Shown piece after piece: positions 33,933 to 42,681 of a DNA stretch of 64,000 bases (position 1 is the first letter of the stretch; every line of letters begins with the position of its first letter). Origin of the DNA: Clostridia bacterium (GTDB lineage Bacteria > Bacillota > Clostridia > Lutisporales > Lutisporaceae); contig JAQSYD010000006.1 in NCBI GenBank assembly GCA_029256325.1, forward strand, positions 1 to 64,000. Direction: 5' to 3'. The position numbers were made by a program, and so were the translations under genes. Under the pieces are notes generated by a model that ran no database searches, was not told the origin of the DNA, and saw nothing but the letters and a program-made list of their open reading frames with translations.

Positions 33933-35380
33933 TTTATTCGATTAGAGTCAAGCTTTTTGCAGTATTTGTTGTATTACTTGTACTATTTCAATTTATATTT
34001 CTAATAGCGAATGCTTATTTTCTGGATGATATTTTTATCTGGGGAAATAAGCGAATCATTACTCAAATCTATTATGATTTTAAAGATAACTATGGCAAGA
34101 CTTTCGACGAGGTAGAATATTTACATAATGCCAACAATGATTTCGGCGGAAACATCGCCGTTATTGATAGAAATAACAAGATTGGAAACAGTACATATTC
34201 TCGATTTGCCAGTGATAGAATGGGAAGAATGCTTATAAACATCCGTCAACCCATCGAAAATTTTACAAATCAAGAGGATGAAGATACTTTACTCATAGTT
34301 TCATCAAGCCAGGATGCGCGTTTTAATAATATCATCTTTATTGGCAAGCTGCCGGATAATAAGTTATTTATTGCAGAAAAGCCCTATGGCGTTGTATATG
34401 AAAGCAGTAGGATTGCAGAAAATTTCATCATAGTTTCTGGTATTGGGACTTTGATTATAGGATCCATTATCGTTTTTTTTCTTTCAGGCAGATTGGCAAA
34501 ACCTATATTGAGAATTAACAATATTGCCAAGGAAATTGCTGAACTCAATTTTGATAATAAGGTAAAAATCACCTCGAAGGATGAACTGGGAACTTTGGGA
34601 AAAAGCATCAATTTAATTTCACATACCCTAAGTCAAGCCTTAAAGGAGCTAAGAGATGCCAATGCAAAGCTGGAGGAGGATATTGAAAAAGAGAGAAAAT
34701 TGGAGCGAATGAGAAGAAAATTTGTATCTAATGTTTCTCATGAGTTAAAGACTCCCCTTAGCATGATACAAGGCTATGCTGACGGGCTTAAGCACAATAT
34801 AGCTCAAAATAGAGAGGAATCGGAGTACTATTGCGATGTCATTATTGATGAGTCAGAAAAAATGAACCATCTGATTAAGGACTTGTTGGATTTATCCTCC
34901 TATGAATCCGGTGTTTTTAAGATTGTTAAGTCTCATTTTGATTTAGTAGAGCTTATTAAGGAAAGTACCGGTAAATTTCGTACTGTTCTGGAAAGCAAGG
35001 ATGTAAAACTGGAGATCGTTACGCCAGAGAAATGTATGATCCATGCAGATCGTTTAAGAATAGAGCAAGTGCTAAGAAATTTTATGAGTAATGCTGAAAA
35101 GTATGTAGATCATCAAGGGAAAATTATTGTTTCCATGGAATGCAGCAATACCCATGTTCATATTCAATTCTACAATACCGGAGAATTTATTAATGATGCA
35201 GATATGAATCATATCTGGAGCAGCTTCTATAGAGTGGAATCACAAAAAACCGGTGCTAATATGGGTACAGGCCTTGGATTAGCAATCGTAAAAGCAATTA
35301 TTGAAATGCATAAAGGCAGCTGCGGAGTATTGAATGCAGAAGCAGGAGTAAGTTTTTGGATTGAACTTCCCAAAGTATAA
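33929..35380 (+). CDS. Sensor histidine kinase with HAMP domain
   Basis: 483 residues. Membrane segments at ~10-30 and ~162-184 frame an extracytoplasmic sensor of ~130 residues; then HAMP (GRLAKPILRINNIAKEIAELNFD), the phospho-accepting His in VSNVSHELKTPLSMI (about residue 271), the N box LRNFMSNAEKYV, and GTGLGLAIVKAIIEMH. Partner of the preceding regulator. The neighbouring MacAB-like genes suggest it senses an antimicrobial or envelope stress signal. Confidence 0.93.
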   Translation: MIYSIRVKLFAVFVVLLVLFQFIFLIANAYFLDDIFIWGNKRIITQIYYDFKDNYGKTFDEVEYLHNANNDFGGNIAVIDRNNKIGNSTYSRFASDRMGRMLINIRQPIENFTNQEDEDTLLIVSSSQDARFNNIIFIGKLPDNKLFIAEKPYGVVYESSRIAENFIIVSGIGTLIIGSIIVFFLSGRLAKPILRINNIAKEIAELNFDNKVKITSKDELGTLGKSINLISHTLSQALKELRDANAKLEEDIEKERKLERMRRKFVSNVSHELKTPLSMIQGYADGLKHNIAQNREESEYYCDVIIDESEKMNHLIKDLLDLSSYESGVFKIVKSHFDLVELIKESTGKFRTVLESKDVKLEIVTPEKCMIHADRLRIEQVLRNFMSNAEKYVDHQGKIIVSMECSNTHVHIQFYNTGEFINDADMNHIWSSFYRVESQKTGANMGTGLGLAIVKAIIEMHKGSCGVLNAEAGVSFWIELPKV

Positions 35381-35394
35381 TAGATATTTCATAA

Positions 35395-35420
35395 AAATGA
35401 GCCGGAGGGCTCATTTTTTT
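35395..35420 (+). terminator. Terminator after the two-component pair
   Basis: AAATGAGCC GGAG GGCTCATTT, followed by more T residues. Confidence 0.85.
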
Positions 35421-35427
35421 AACTTCA

Positions 35428-35481
35428 ATCACAAAACCATCACAAAGTCATCACAAAGAAAACCTATAATTGTTATATAAT
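35428..35481 (+). promoter_or_regulatory. Triple 11-base-spaced direct repeat and promoter
   Basis: ATCACAAA occurs at 35428, 35439 and 35450, with an exact 11-base period. Two TATAAT boxes follow at 35465-35470 and 35476-35481. OmpR/PhoB-family regulators bind direct repeats of this period in head-to-tail fashion, commonly replacing the -35 element. The site lies between the terminator of the two-component genes and the adaptor gene, so the exporter is probably activated by the adjacent response regulator. Confidence 0.7.
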
Positions 35482-35516
35482 GCTAATAATTGAAACTAGT
35501 GAATTGGAGGAAGATT

Positions 35517-37138
35517 ATGAAGAAAATTATACCTTTTATATCATCCAAAATTTTTATCTCCATGGCGATTGTTGTACTTTTTATCGCAGGTGGAGCATGG
35601 TGGTATTTTAATAGCGATAGTAAAAATGTACAAAATACCTTTGCACAGCAAACAGCAACTGTTGCAAAGGGGGATTTAACATTGGCGGTTTCCGGATCCG
35701 GTGCAATTGCATCTGCAAACAAGAGTAATGTAGTATCAGAGGTGCAGGGAACTATTACTGAGGTATTAATAAGCGATGGGACTCAAGTAAAAGCAGGAGA
35801 CTTAATACTTAAGCTGGATGATTTCCAGGCACAGCTTAATGTAAAGCAACTAGAGAACAGCATATCTCAAATACTTCTTACGCAGCAATATAACAAAAAG
35901 AGTCTTGAAGGAATTAAAACGGCAGCTCCTATTGATGGTGAGGTTACCGCTTTACAAGTAAGCGTTGGGGATGATATCAGCAAAAACACAACCCTATTGA
36001 CGATTACAGATAAGGCTAAACTTAAGCTGTCAGTTCCCTTTAACAATAAATATAGAGATCAGCTTAAGATAAATCAGGAAGTGAAGGTAAATGTATATGA
36101 TACAGCACTTGAAGTAGGCACCACCGTTAAAGGAACCATAACATCCTTGAGTAAAGCTTTATATAAGACAAATGAAGGTACAGAAGTCTACAATGTTGAA
36201 GTTGCATTAAACAACCCAGGCACAATTAAAGAAGGAATGATAGGCAATGTAGAGATAGATCTTTCCGGTGTAAAGCTGACCAGTGCTGAAAGCAGTACTT
36301 TAAGCTATTATAATAATGTTGTTGTAAAAGCAGCAACGGGTGGAACTGTAAATAAGATCAATGTTTCTGAGGGTCAACCGGTATCAAAAGGGGCTATATT
36401 GATTGAGTTTGATAATGATGACTTAGTACTGGAAATTGAAACCACTGCGCTAAAGCTGGAGGACTATTACAGTCAGCTTGAGGCAGCAAAGAATGAGTTG
36501 GATAAATACAATGTATATTCACCAATAGACGGCATACTCACCTTGAATGACTTAAAGGCGGGAGATGTGCTGAAGTCAGGAGATATTATTGGCTATACTG
36601 CTGATTATGATCATATGCAGTTTGAGATATCAATAGATGAATTAGATATTTCTAAAATTAAGTTGGGACAATCCACAAGCGTAACTGTTGATGCACTTGC
36701 TGAAACGAATACAAAGCCAATCAGCGGCTTTGTATCAAAGATATCTATAGAAGGAACATCAACAAATGGTGTCACTACATATCCAGTCACTATACAGATT
36801 GACAAAGCTGACAATTTAAAGAGCGGGATGAATGCAAATGCTGAAATATTGATAGCAAGAACGACGTCACAGCCGATAAAGCAGCGAGCAATACACCGAG
36901 AAATTCAAGGCTGAATCAATATGCCAATGGAGAAATGAGAGCTGTGGAAATCGGTATAAATAATGAAGAATATATTGAAATATTAAGTGGAGTGCAAGAA
37001 GGTGAAGCTGTTATCTTACCCTCTACCTCTACAAATCAAACCAATACTCAGAATCAGCGAAATATAAACGGTGGCGGAATAGCTGTACCGGGTATGGGCG
37101 GTGGAGTACCGCCAACAGGAGTTCGGATACGCCAATAG
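35517..37138 (+). pseudogene. HlyD/MacA-like adaptor gene, frameshifted near its 3' end
   Basis: From ATG 35517 (GGAGG upstream) an N-terminal membrane anchor is followed by lipoyl-type hybrids (VVSEVQGTITEVLISDGTQVKAGDLIL), a short coiled coil and membrane-proximal strands. The frame stops at 36914 after AEILIARTTSQPIK. The rest of the adaptor is found in another frame: NSRLNQYANGEMRAVEIGIN and EYIEILSGVQEGEAVILPS, to the stop at 37138. The usual hydrophobic strand between (of the type VLxVPxxAV) is missing from both, so this is a deletion plus frameshift near 36863-36875. The first frame encodes 465 residues, so a truncated product may still be made. Could be a sequencing or assembly error. 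Confidence 0.8.
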
Positions 37139-37149
37139 GGGGGATAGTA

Positions 37150-37737
37150 ATGATAAATATAAGTGATATGTATAAGATTTACCGTATGGGTGATAACGAT
37201 ATCAATGCTTTAAATGGAATTGACACTCCTACTTCCGGTGAGTACTTTATAGATGGCCTTAAGGTTAATGGTCTAAATGACAGTCAGTTGGCAGATATAC
37301 GCAATAAAAAGATAGGCTTTATATTCCAGGGCTTTAATCTGCTGCAAAAGCTTTCTGCCTTGGAAAACGTTGAATTGCCTTTGGTCTATCAAGGTGCCCC
37401 GGCAAAAGAGCGATATGAGAGATCCTTAAGGGCATTGAAGGCTGTAGGCTTAGAGGATAGAATTCATCACAAGCCCAGTGAGCTTTCTGGGGGGCAGCAG
37501 CAAAGAGTGGCTATCGCAAGGGCTTTGGCCAGCGATCCACCTTTGATTTTAGCTGATGAGCCAACGGGTAATCTGGATAGCAAATCAGGGAAAGAAATCA
37601 TGGCACTGCTACACGAGCTGCACGGAAAAGGAAATACAATTGTTTTAATAACTCATGATAATGGAATCGCTATGCAGGCCAAAAGAGTTGTTAGAATTCA
37701 AGATGGAATGATCACTGAAGATAGGAAGGTGGTTTGA
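37150..37737 (+). CDS. MacB-like ABC ATPase lacking its Walker A segment
   Basis: 195 residues against about 225-235 for the family. It begins normally (MINISDMYKIYRMGDNDINALNGI) but NGI is joined directly to DTPTSGEYFIDGL. In MacB/LolD-type ATPases the segment between holds the strand and Walker A loop (GPSGSGKST), about 30 residues. Downstream motifs are intact: FIFQGFNLL, LSGGQQQRVAIARALA, LADEPTGNLD and ITHD. Without the P-loop it should not hydrolyse ATP. The flanking reading frame is preserved, so the loss is in frame. It lies between the broken adaptor and the intact permease. Confidence 0.85.
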   Translation: MINISDMYKIYRMGDNDINALNGIDTPTSGEYFIDGLKVNGLNDSQLADIRNKKIGFIFQGFNLLQKLSALENVELPLVYQGAPAKERYERSLRALKAVGLEDRIHHKPSELSGGQQQRVAIARALASDPPLILADEPTGNLDSKSGKEIMALLHELHGKGNTIVLITHDNGIAMQAKRVVRIQDGMITEDRKVV

Positions 37738-38915
37738 TGGGATTCTTGCAAGCCTATAAAATGGCAGTCAAAAGTATCCGAAACAATAAGGTAAGATCCT
37801 TCCTTACGATGCTAGGCGTAATCATAGGAGTTTCATCCGTCATAGTTGCCGTTGCATTTGCACAGGGAAGCACCAAAAGTGTAACAGATTCAATATCACA
37901 GTTGGGAACCAACTTAATTCAAATTAATATTGTTGGCAGAAACAGCAATAGAAGCATATCCTATGATGAATTAAAGAAATTCAGTGAAGAAAACAGTGAG
38001 GAAATAGCAGCCATAGCCCCTCAAGTTACTTCGAATGGCACTGTAAAGTATGGAACAAAAAATACAGAAACATCAATAATAGGAACAAGTCCGGCATATG
38101 AAGAGATAAAAAGTGTCCATGTACAAAGCGGACGGTTTATGTTAGATATGGATGTAGACTATTTGCAAAAGGTTGCTTTGGTTGGAACAGCAGTAGTGAA
38201 TGAATTGTTTGAGGGCGGGAATCCTCTCGGACAAAGTATAAAAATAAACGGACAGATTTTTACAATCGTTGGCGTATTGGAAGAACGGGGGGGCGGTCAA
38301 GATCAATCTGAGGATGATCAAATCATTATACCTGTAACTGTATCGCAGAGGCTGCTGCAATCCGCCGCAATCAGAAATTTCTCTATACAAGCAACAACCC
38401 CTGAAACCATAGATAGTGCAATGGAAAAACTAAATTCCTTGCTTTTTGAGGTATACAAAGATGAAACTGCCTATCGAGTTTTTAATCAGGCAGAAACATT
38501 GTCTACTTTAAATGAGGTAACGGACAGTATGACAGCAGTACTTGCCGGAATTGCAGCAATCTCGCTGGTGGTTGGCGGTATTGGAATTATGAATATCATG
38601 CTGGTATCCGTAACTGAAAGAACAAGGGAAATAGGAATCAGAAAAGCAATTGGAGCGAAAAAGAAAAATATCCTTGTGCAGTTCCTTATTGAAGCTGTAT
38701 TGGTAACTGGAATTGGAGGTTGCATAGGGGTTATGATGGGTGTAGGTATCATTAAGTTTGTCATAGAAGGTATGGATATCGTTCCAGCGGTGTATTCAGT
38801 GCCTTGGATGCTTTTATCCTTTGGCATATCTTTAATAGTCGGTGTTATTTTTGGGATGTTTCCGGCATACAAAGCAGCTAGCCTAAATCCCATAGAAGCT
38901 TTACGACATGAATAA
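37737..38915 (+). CDS. MacB-like ABC permease
   Basis: 392 residues, appears complete. First membrane segment with SIRNNKVRSFLTMLGVIIGVSSVI, a ~230-residue extracytoplasmic MacB-PCD domain, then three membrane segments with VGGIGIMNIMLVSVTERTREIGIRKAIGA, the coupling-helix signature. ATG 37737 overlaps the ATPase stop by one base behind GGAAGGTGG. MacB-type permeases work mechanically with the ATPase and adaptor to export peptides or antibiotics; here both partners are damaged. Confidence 0.92.
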   Translation: MGFLQAYKMAVKSIRNNKVRSFLTMLGVIIGVSSVIVAVAFAQGSTKSVTDSISQLGTNLIQINIVGRNSNRSISYDELKKFSEENSEEIAAIAPQVTSNGTVKYGTKNTETSIIGTSPAYEEIKSVHVQSGRFMLDMDVDYLQKVALVGTAVVNELFEGGNPLGQSIKINGQIFTIVGVLEERGGGQDQSEDDQIIIPVTVSQRLLQSAAIRNFSIQATTPETIDSAMEKLNSLLFEVYKDETAYRVFNQAETLSTLNEVTDSMTAVLAGIAAISLVVGGIGIMNIMLVSVTERTREIGIRKAIGAKKKNILVQFLIEAVLVTGIGGCIGVMMGVGIIKFVIEGMDIVPAVYSVPWMLLSFGISLIVGVIFGMFPAYKAASLNPIEALRHE

Positions 38916-38940
38916 ATATTTCCTCCATGGAATTCCTATA

Positions 38941-38985
38941 AAAATGTTCCGCTCCTTTAAAAAGGAGCAGAACATTTTTGTTTTT
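38941..38985 (+). terminator. Terminator after the MacB-like genes
   Basis: An 18-base arm (AAAATGTTCCGCTCCTTT) pairs with AAAGGAGCAGAACATTTT with one mismatch and a 2-base loop, followed by T runs. Confidence 0.85.
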
Positions 38986-39195
38986 CCTGAAACTTTTAGG
39001 AATATTATGAGTCTAATGAAATAGTATAATTTGGCACCCTATACAGAGATCTGCTAGTTTATGAATTTATAGACACTTTTTTAACAATCAGGTTACAATT
39101 ATATTAAGAATCCGTTACCAGGAAGGTTATTGCGGCGTGAATGTTAAAGTTATATATAAAGTATTTCTCTGTATAAAAATGATAAGGAGTAGTGT

Positions 39196-42120
39196 ATGAA
39201 GAATTTTTTTAGAACTATTATTACCTTGGTCATCTTTTCAATGATGTTGCCTGTTTTTATGGTTTTTGGTGAGCCAGGTACATCAGAAAAGACTGATTTT
39301 CGCGGAGTATGGGTTTCAACTGTAGTAAACATTGACTATCCCACCAAACCGACAACAGATGTTGAAGTGTTAAAAAGCGAGGCTCTGAGAATACTGGATA
39401 ATGCAAAAGATATGGGGATGAATGCAGTTTTTTTACAAGTGCGTCCCAGCTCTGATGCAATATACAAGTCCAAATATTTTCCTTGGTCTAAGTACTTAAC
39501 AGGAAGCCAAGGGGTAGCGCCTGCTGATAATTTTGATCCTCTTGAGTTTTGGATCACTGAAGCTCACAACAGAGGAATAGAATTGCATGCGTGGCTCAAT
39601 CCGTACAGAGTAACTAAAAAGGCTGGCAATGAACCGGCACATGACTTTAATTCTTTAGCACCTAACAATCCGGCTAAGCTGCATCCTGAATGGGTTGTTA
39701 AGCATCCGGATGGAAATCTTTATTATAATCCAGGAATCCCTGAAGTTAGAAAGCTTGTTATAGATGGTATTACAGAAATTGTACAAAACTATGATGTAGA
39801 TGGCATTCATTTTGATGACTACTTTTATCCTGGAAATAGTTTTGCCGATGAAGCTACATATAAAAAATATGGAACAGGTTACACAGATATACATAACTGG
39901 CGTAGAGCAAATGTGGATACGCTGGTGCGCGATTTGTCCAAAGCCATCAAAGCAGTTTCTAAGGATGTAAGCTTTGGAATCAGTCCTTTTGGGATATGGG
40001 CAAATAAAGCGACCAATGCATTGGGCAGTGATACAAAAGGAAATCAATCCTTTTACAGCCATTATGCAGATACCAGAAAATGGGTAAAAGAGGGTTGGCT
40101 AGATTATATCGCACCGCAGATCTATTGGAATATTGGTTTCACAATTGCAGACTACAGCAAGCTGGTAGCTTGGTGGGAGGATGTCGTTAAGGATACCGGA
40201 GTTGACTTGTACATTGGGCAGGCTGCCTATAAATCCAACAATGCAACGCTGGATAGCCCTTGGTATGGAGTAGCAGAGATTGAAAAGCAGCTGCAATTCA
40301 ATGCCAAGCGTGCAGAAGTAGATGGAAGCATATTCTTCAGCTATAAATCCTTTAAGGATAGACCGTCTTTGGCAGCAGTAGTAAAAGGGTTTTACCAACA
40401 GAAGGACGGTATCATAGCAAGTGTACCAGTAAATGTTGCTCGTCCTACAACCGGTTTGAAAACAAGTCTTAATCAGTTTTACATAACCGGTTCTTCAGAT
40501 CCCAGCAAGCCATTGCTGTTAAATGGCAAGGTTGTTGAAGGACGTTCAAAGAATGGATATTTTGGCGTTTTGGTGCCGCTGCAAAATGGACAGAATATAT
40601 TAACCTTTGCGCAAGATGGTTCTTACACAACAAGATCCATCTATAGACAAATAGCTGCTCCGGCTGCACCGGCTAAAATGACCGTAGCAGAGATTCCTGC
40701 CGGTTCTGCATATCCGCAAACACAGGAATATAGAAGTCCGGGTGAAAAGATAACCTTTACGGCGCAAGCACCTTATGGTTCTATAGTGACAGTTAAATTG
40801 GGAACTGAAACATATCCAATGCAGGCTGCCAATATAAAACCAAGTGGAGAAGGAATTTATGCTGATAAATATACTTATGAATATACAATTCCTAACTATG
40901 AAGGAGCTCCTAGAATTGTAGACCTTGGCGCACCAGAATATACCATGTATGATGGCGGACCGGCAAAAACACGAATAGCACCGGGGACAATAAGCGTAAT
41001 CATGAAAAACACTGCTTTTTATGCTGAAGTGAACAAGAGTGTTATTAACACATATCAGACACCAACCACTGTAAATGGAGCGGCAAATGAGCTATACAGC
41101 GGCATGGTTGACTATATTACTGCAATCACCGGCAACTATATACGACTATCTTCTGGCTTATATGTTAAAAAAGAAGACGTTAAGACCTATACATCAGATA
41201 TGCAATTGCGTTCGGTAGTTACGAATGCTGCCTATGTAACGGGAGAAAAATGGGATGCATTAAAGCTTGATATGTCGGGCTATGCAGCCGCTATATCGGC
41301 CTTTGATGGAGTTACCCTGAAACTTCAAATTTCTAAGGCATATGCCACAGCATTGCCTGTATTACCGGAGAATTCTCTTTTCTCCAAAGTTGAGTTGGTT
41401 AAAGATGATGATAAAGCTCAATATATTTTAACCTTAAAAAGCGATCAACGCATCGAGGGCTATTATATTGAACAGACAGCAACAGGCTTAAACTTAAACA
41501 TTAAAAGGCCAGTAAAGCTAAAAGAAGGTCTAAAGCCACTGCTGGGTCTTACAATCATGCTGGATCCGGGACATGGAGGAAGTGACCCAGGTGCCATAGG
41601 TCCTTTAGGATTGAAGTATCCTGAAAAAACAATAAATCTTAACACAGCAATAAAGACAAAGGCAGAGCTGGAGAAGCTTGGCGCAATAGTACTTATGACA
41701 AGAACTACAGATAAGGATGTAACCCTGGATGAGCGTCTGACGGCTTCTAGAAATGCAAAGCCGGATATGTTTATTTCCATTCATGCAAACAGCATGGGCG
41801 ATAATGTAGATATATCCAAAGTGGATGGTTTCTCAGTATTCTACAAGGAAAAATTGGCTCAACCTCTTGCAGATATGGTATTTAACAATACAATAACTGC
41901 ATTAAGCCGTAACAGCAAAGGTCTTCATGTAAGAAACCTATATGTGACTCGAGGAACATGGACACCATCCGTTTTGTTGGAAAGTGGATTTATTCCAAAT
42001 CCAAATGAATTTGAATGGTTGATTGATGATAACGAACAATTGAAATTGGCGAAGAGCCTTGCTGAAGCAGTAGTGAAATATCTTACTCCCCAAAAACTTG
42101 AAGCTACAGTAATTCAATAG
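39196..42120 (+). CDS. Secreted GHL10 glycosidase-like / N-acetylmuramoyl-L-alanine amidase fusion
   Basis: 974 residues. Signal peptide, then a GHL10 (DUF187) glycosidase-like barrel from about residue 35 (DFRGVWVSTVVNIDYP, HAWLNPYRV, DGIHFDDYFYP) to about 400; a middle region of ~380 residues with beta-rich and SH3-like stretches; and an Amidase_3 domain from about residue 784: LDPGHGGSDPGA, YPEKTINLN, SIHANS (zinc ligands) and LLESGFIPNP (catalytic Glu). It probably cuts both glycan and stem-peptide linkages of peptidoglycan, in sporulation, germination or daughter-cell separation. ATG 39196 has AAGGAG upstream. Single gene ending at a palindromic hairpin. Confidence 0.9.
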   Translation: MKNFFRTIITLVIFSMMLPVFMVFGEPGTSEKTDFRGVWVSTVVNIDYPTKPTTDVEVLKSEALRILDNAKDMGMNAVFLQVRPSSDAIYKSKYFPWSKYLTGSQGVAPADNFDPLEFWITEAHNRGIELHAWLNPYRVTKKAGNEPAHDFNSLAPNNPAKLHPEWVVKHPDGNLYYNPGIPEVRKLVIDGITEIVQNYDVDGIHFDDYFYPGNSFADEATYKKYGTGYTDIHNWRRANVDTLVRDLSKAIKAVSKDVSFGISPFGIWANKATNALGSDTKGNQSFYSHYADTRKWVKEGWLDYIAPQIYWNIGFTIADYSKLVAWWEDVVKDTGVDLYIGQAAYKSNNATLDSPWYGVAEIEKQLQFNAKRAEVDGSIFFSYKSFKDRPSLAAVVKGFYQQKDGIIASVPVNVARPTTGLKTSLNQFYITGSSDPSKPLLLNGKVVEGRSKNGYFGVLVPLQNGQNILTFAQDGSYTTRSIYRQIAAPAAPAKMTVAEIPAGSAYPQTQEYRSPGEKITFTAQAPYGSIVTVKLGTETYPMQAANIKPSGEGIYADKYTYEYTIPNYEGAPRIVDLGAPEYTMYDGGPAKTRIAPGTISVIMKNTAFYAEVNKSVINTYQTPTTVNGAANELYSGMVDYITAITGNYIRLSSGLYVKKEDVKTYTSDMQLRSVVTNAAYVTGEKWDALKLDMSGYAAAISAFDGVTLKLQISKAYATALPVLPENSLFSKVELVKDDDKAQYILTLKSDQRIEGYYIEQTATGLNLNIKRPVKLKEGLKPLLGLTIMLDPGHGGSDPGAIGPLGLKYPEKTINLNTAIKTKAELEKLGAIVLMTRTTDKDVTLDERLTASRNAKPDMFISIHANSMGDNVDISKVDGFSVFYKEKLAQPLADMVFNNTITALSRNSKGLHVRNLYVTRGTWTPSVLLESGFIPNPNEFEWLIDDNEQLKLAKSLAEAVVKYLTPQKLEATVIQ

Positions 42121-42132
42121 AACAGAGTTTTT

Positions 42133-42179
42133 AATAACCTGATAACTATGGTGCCAGGCACTATAGTTATCAGGTTATT
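42133..42179. repeat. GGTGCC-A-GGCACT hairpin, copy 1
   Basis: A 47-base palindrome of 23-base arms with one mismatch around a single central A, core GGTGCCAGGCAC. It begins 12 bases after the amidase stop. Related to the copies at 43201-43239 and 44334-44374, with which it shares the core and partly the CCTGATAACT arm. It may act as a terminator, though the T run is short. Confidence 0.85.
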
Positions 42180-42319
42180 TGATTAAAAACAATGTTTCCA
42201 TGGAATGATGGCGAAATAAAGTTTAGAATGGTATTGTATAGTTTTGTTGTTACGAACAATGCAATAACTATAACATGAATAAATTTAGGAGACAACAATA
42301 TGATGCTACCTGCAATATG

Positions 42320-42422
42320 CTTTGTTGAATAGTTAATTTAATATTGAGAAACAGCTTCCTGCCTTGTCAAAAACTTATACCTTTGACTGGCTTGTTTTGA
42401 TGTTTTCTTATATTCAACAAAG
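42320..42422. repeat. 103-bp segment bounded by 12-bp perfect inverted repeats
   Basis: CTTTGTTGAATA (42320-42331) and TATTCAACAAAG (42411-42422). Size and terminal repeats resemble a miniature mobile element or the closing stem of an RNA. No clear target duplication is seen on the flanks. Confidence 0.5.
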
Positions 42423-42480
42423 TAGTATAACGGTGCTATAGTAGTCTTTAAATTTATGATGAAACATATGCTTATTTCAT

Positions 42481-42512
42481 AAAACCGTACTGCAGGTACG
42501 GTTTTATTTTTT
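42481..42512 (+). terminator. Orphan intrinsic terminator 1
   Basis: AAAACCGTAC TGCAG GTACGGTTTT then ATTTTTT; a perfect 10-bp stem with no coding gene directly upstream. Confidence 0.8.
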
Positions 42513-42550
42513 GTCCTATAGGTCATCACTATAGGGTTACTTGCTATGAA

Positions 42551-42604
42551 AAAAGACTGCAAATAGACAATCTTGTATTGTTTACTATTTGCAGTCTTTT
42601 TTTG
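42551..42604 (+). terminator. Orphan intrinsic terminator 2
   Basis: AAAAGACTGCAAATAG pairs perfectly with CTATTTGCAGTCTTTT across an 18-base loop, followed by TTTG. It ends about 78 bases before the start of the S4-domain gene, so it might be a regulated leader terminator. Confidence 0.8.
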
Positions 42605-42681
42605 TTTTTGAAAGAAGGTGAACTTATGCCAGTTACTAATGCTATGACAGCAAACGGATAGAGTAAAGAACGGAGGTTATG

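Larger units (their letters stand above)
42180..42681. other. 500-base gap with tandem hairpins and an inverted-repeat element
   Basis: No credible protein gene. It holds an inverted repeat pair (42320-42422), two intrinsic terminators (42481-42512, 42551-42604) and a 7-bp inverted repeat between them (CCTATAG/CTATAGG near 42515-42536). Two terminators without an upstream open frame suggest one or two small RNAs or a leader RNA. A minus-strand frame at 42338-42562 lacks a start signal and a recognised family. Confidence 0.55.

Noticed and set aside
42338-42562. Minus-strand frame of 74 codons that might be a transposase remnant
   Set aside because: No recognisable transposase motif and no start signal; it crosses two terminators and an inverted repeat.
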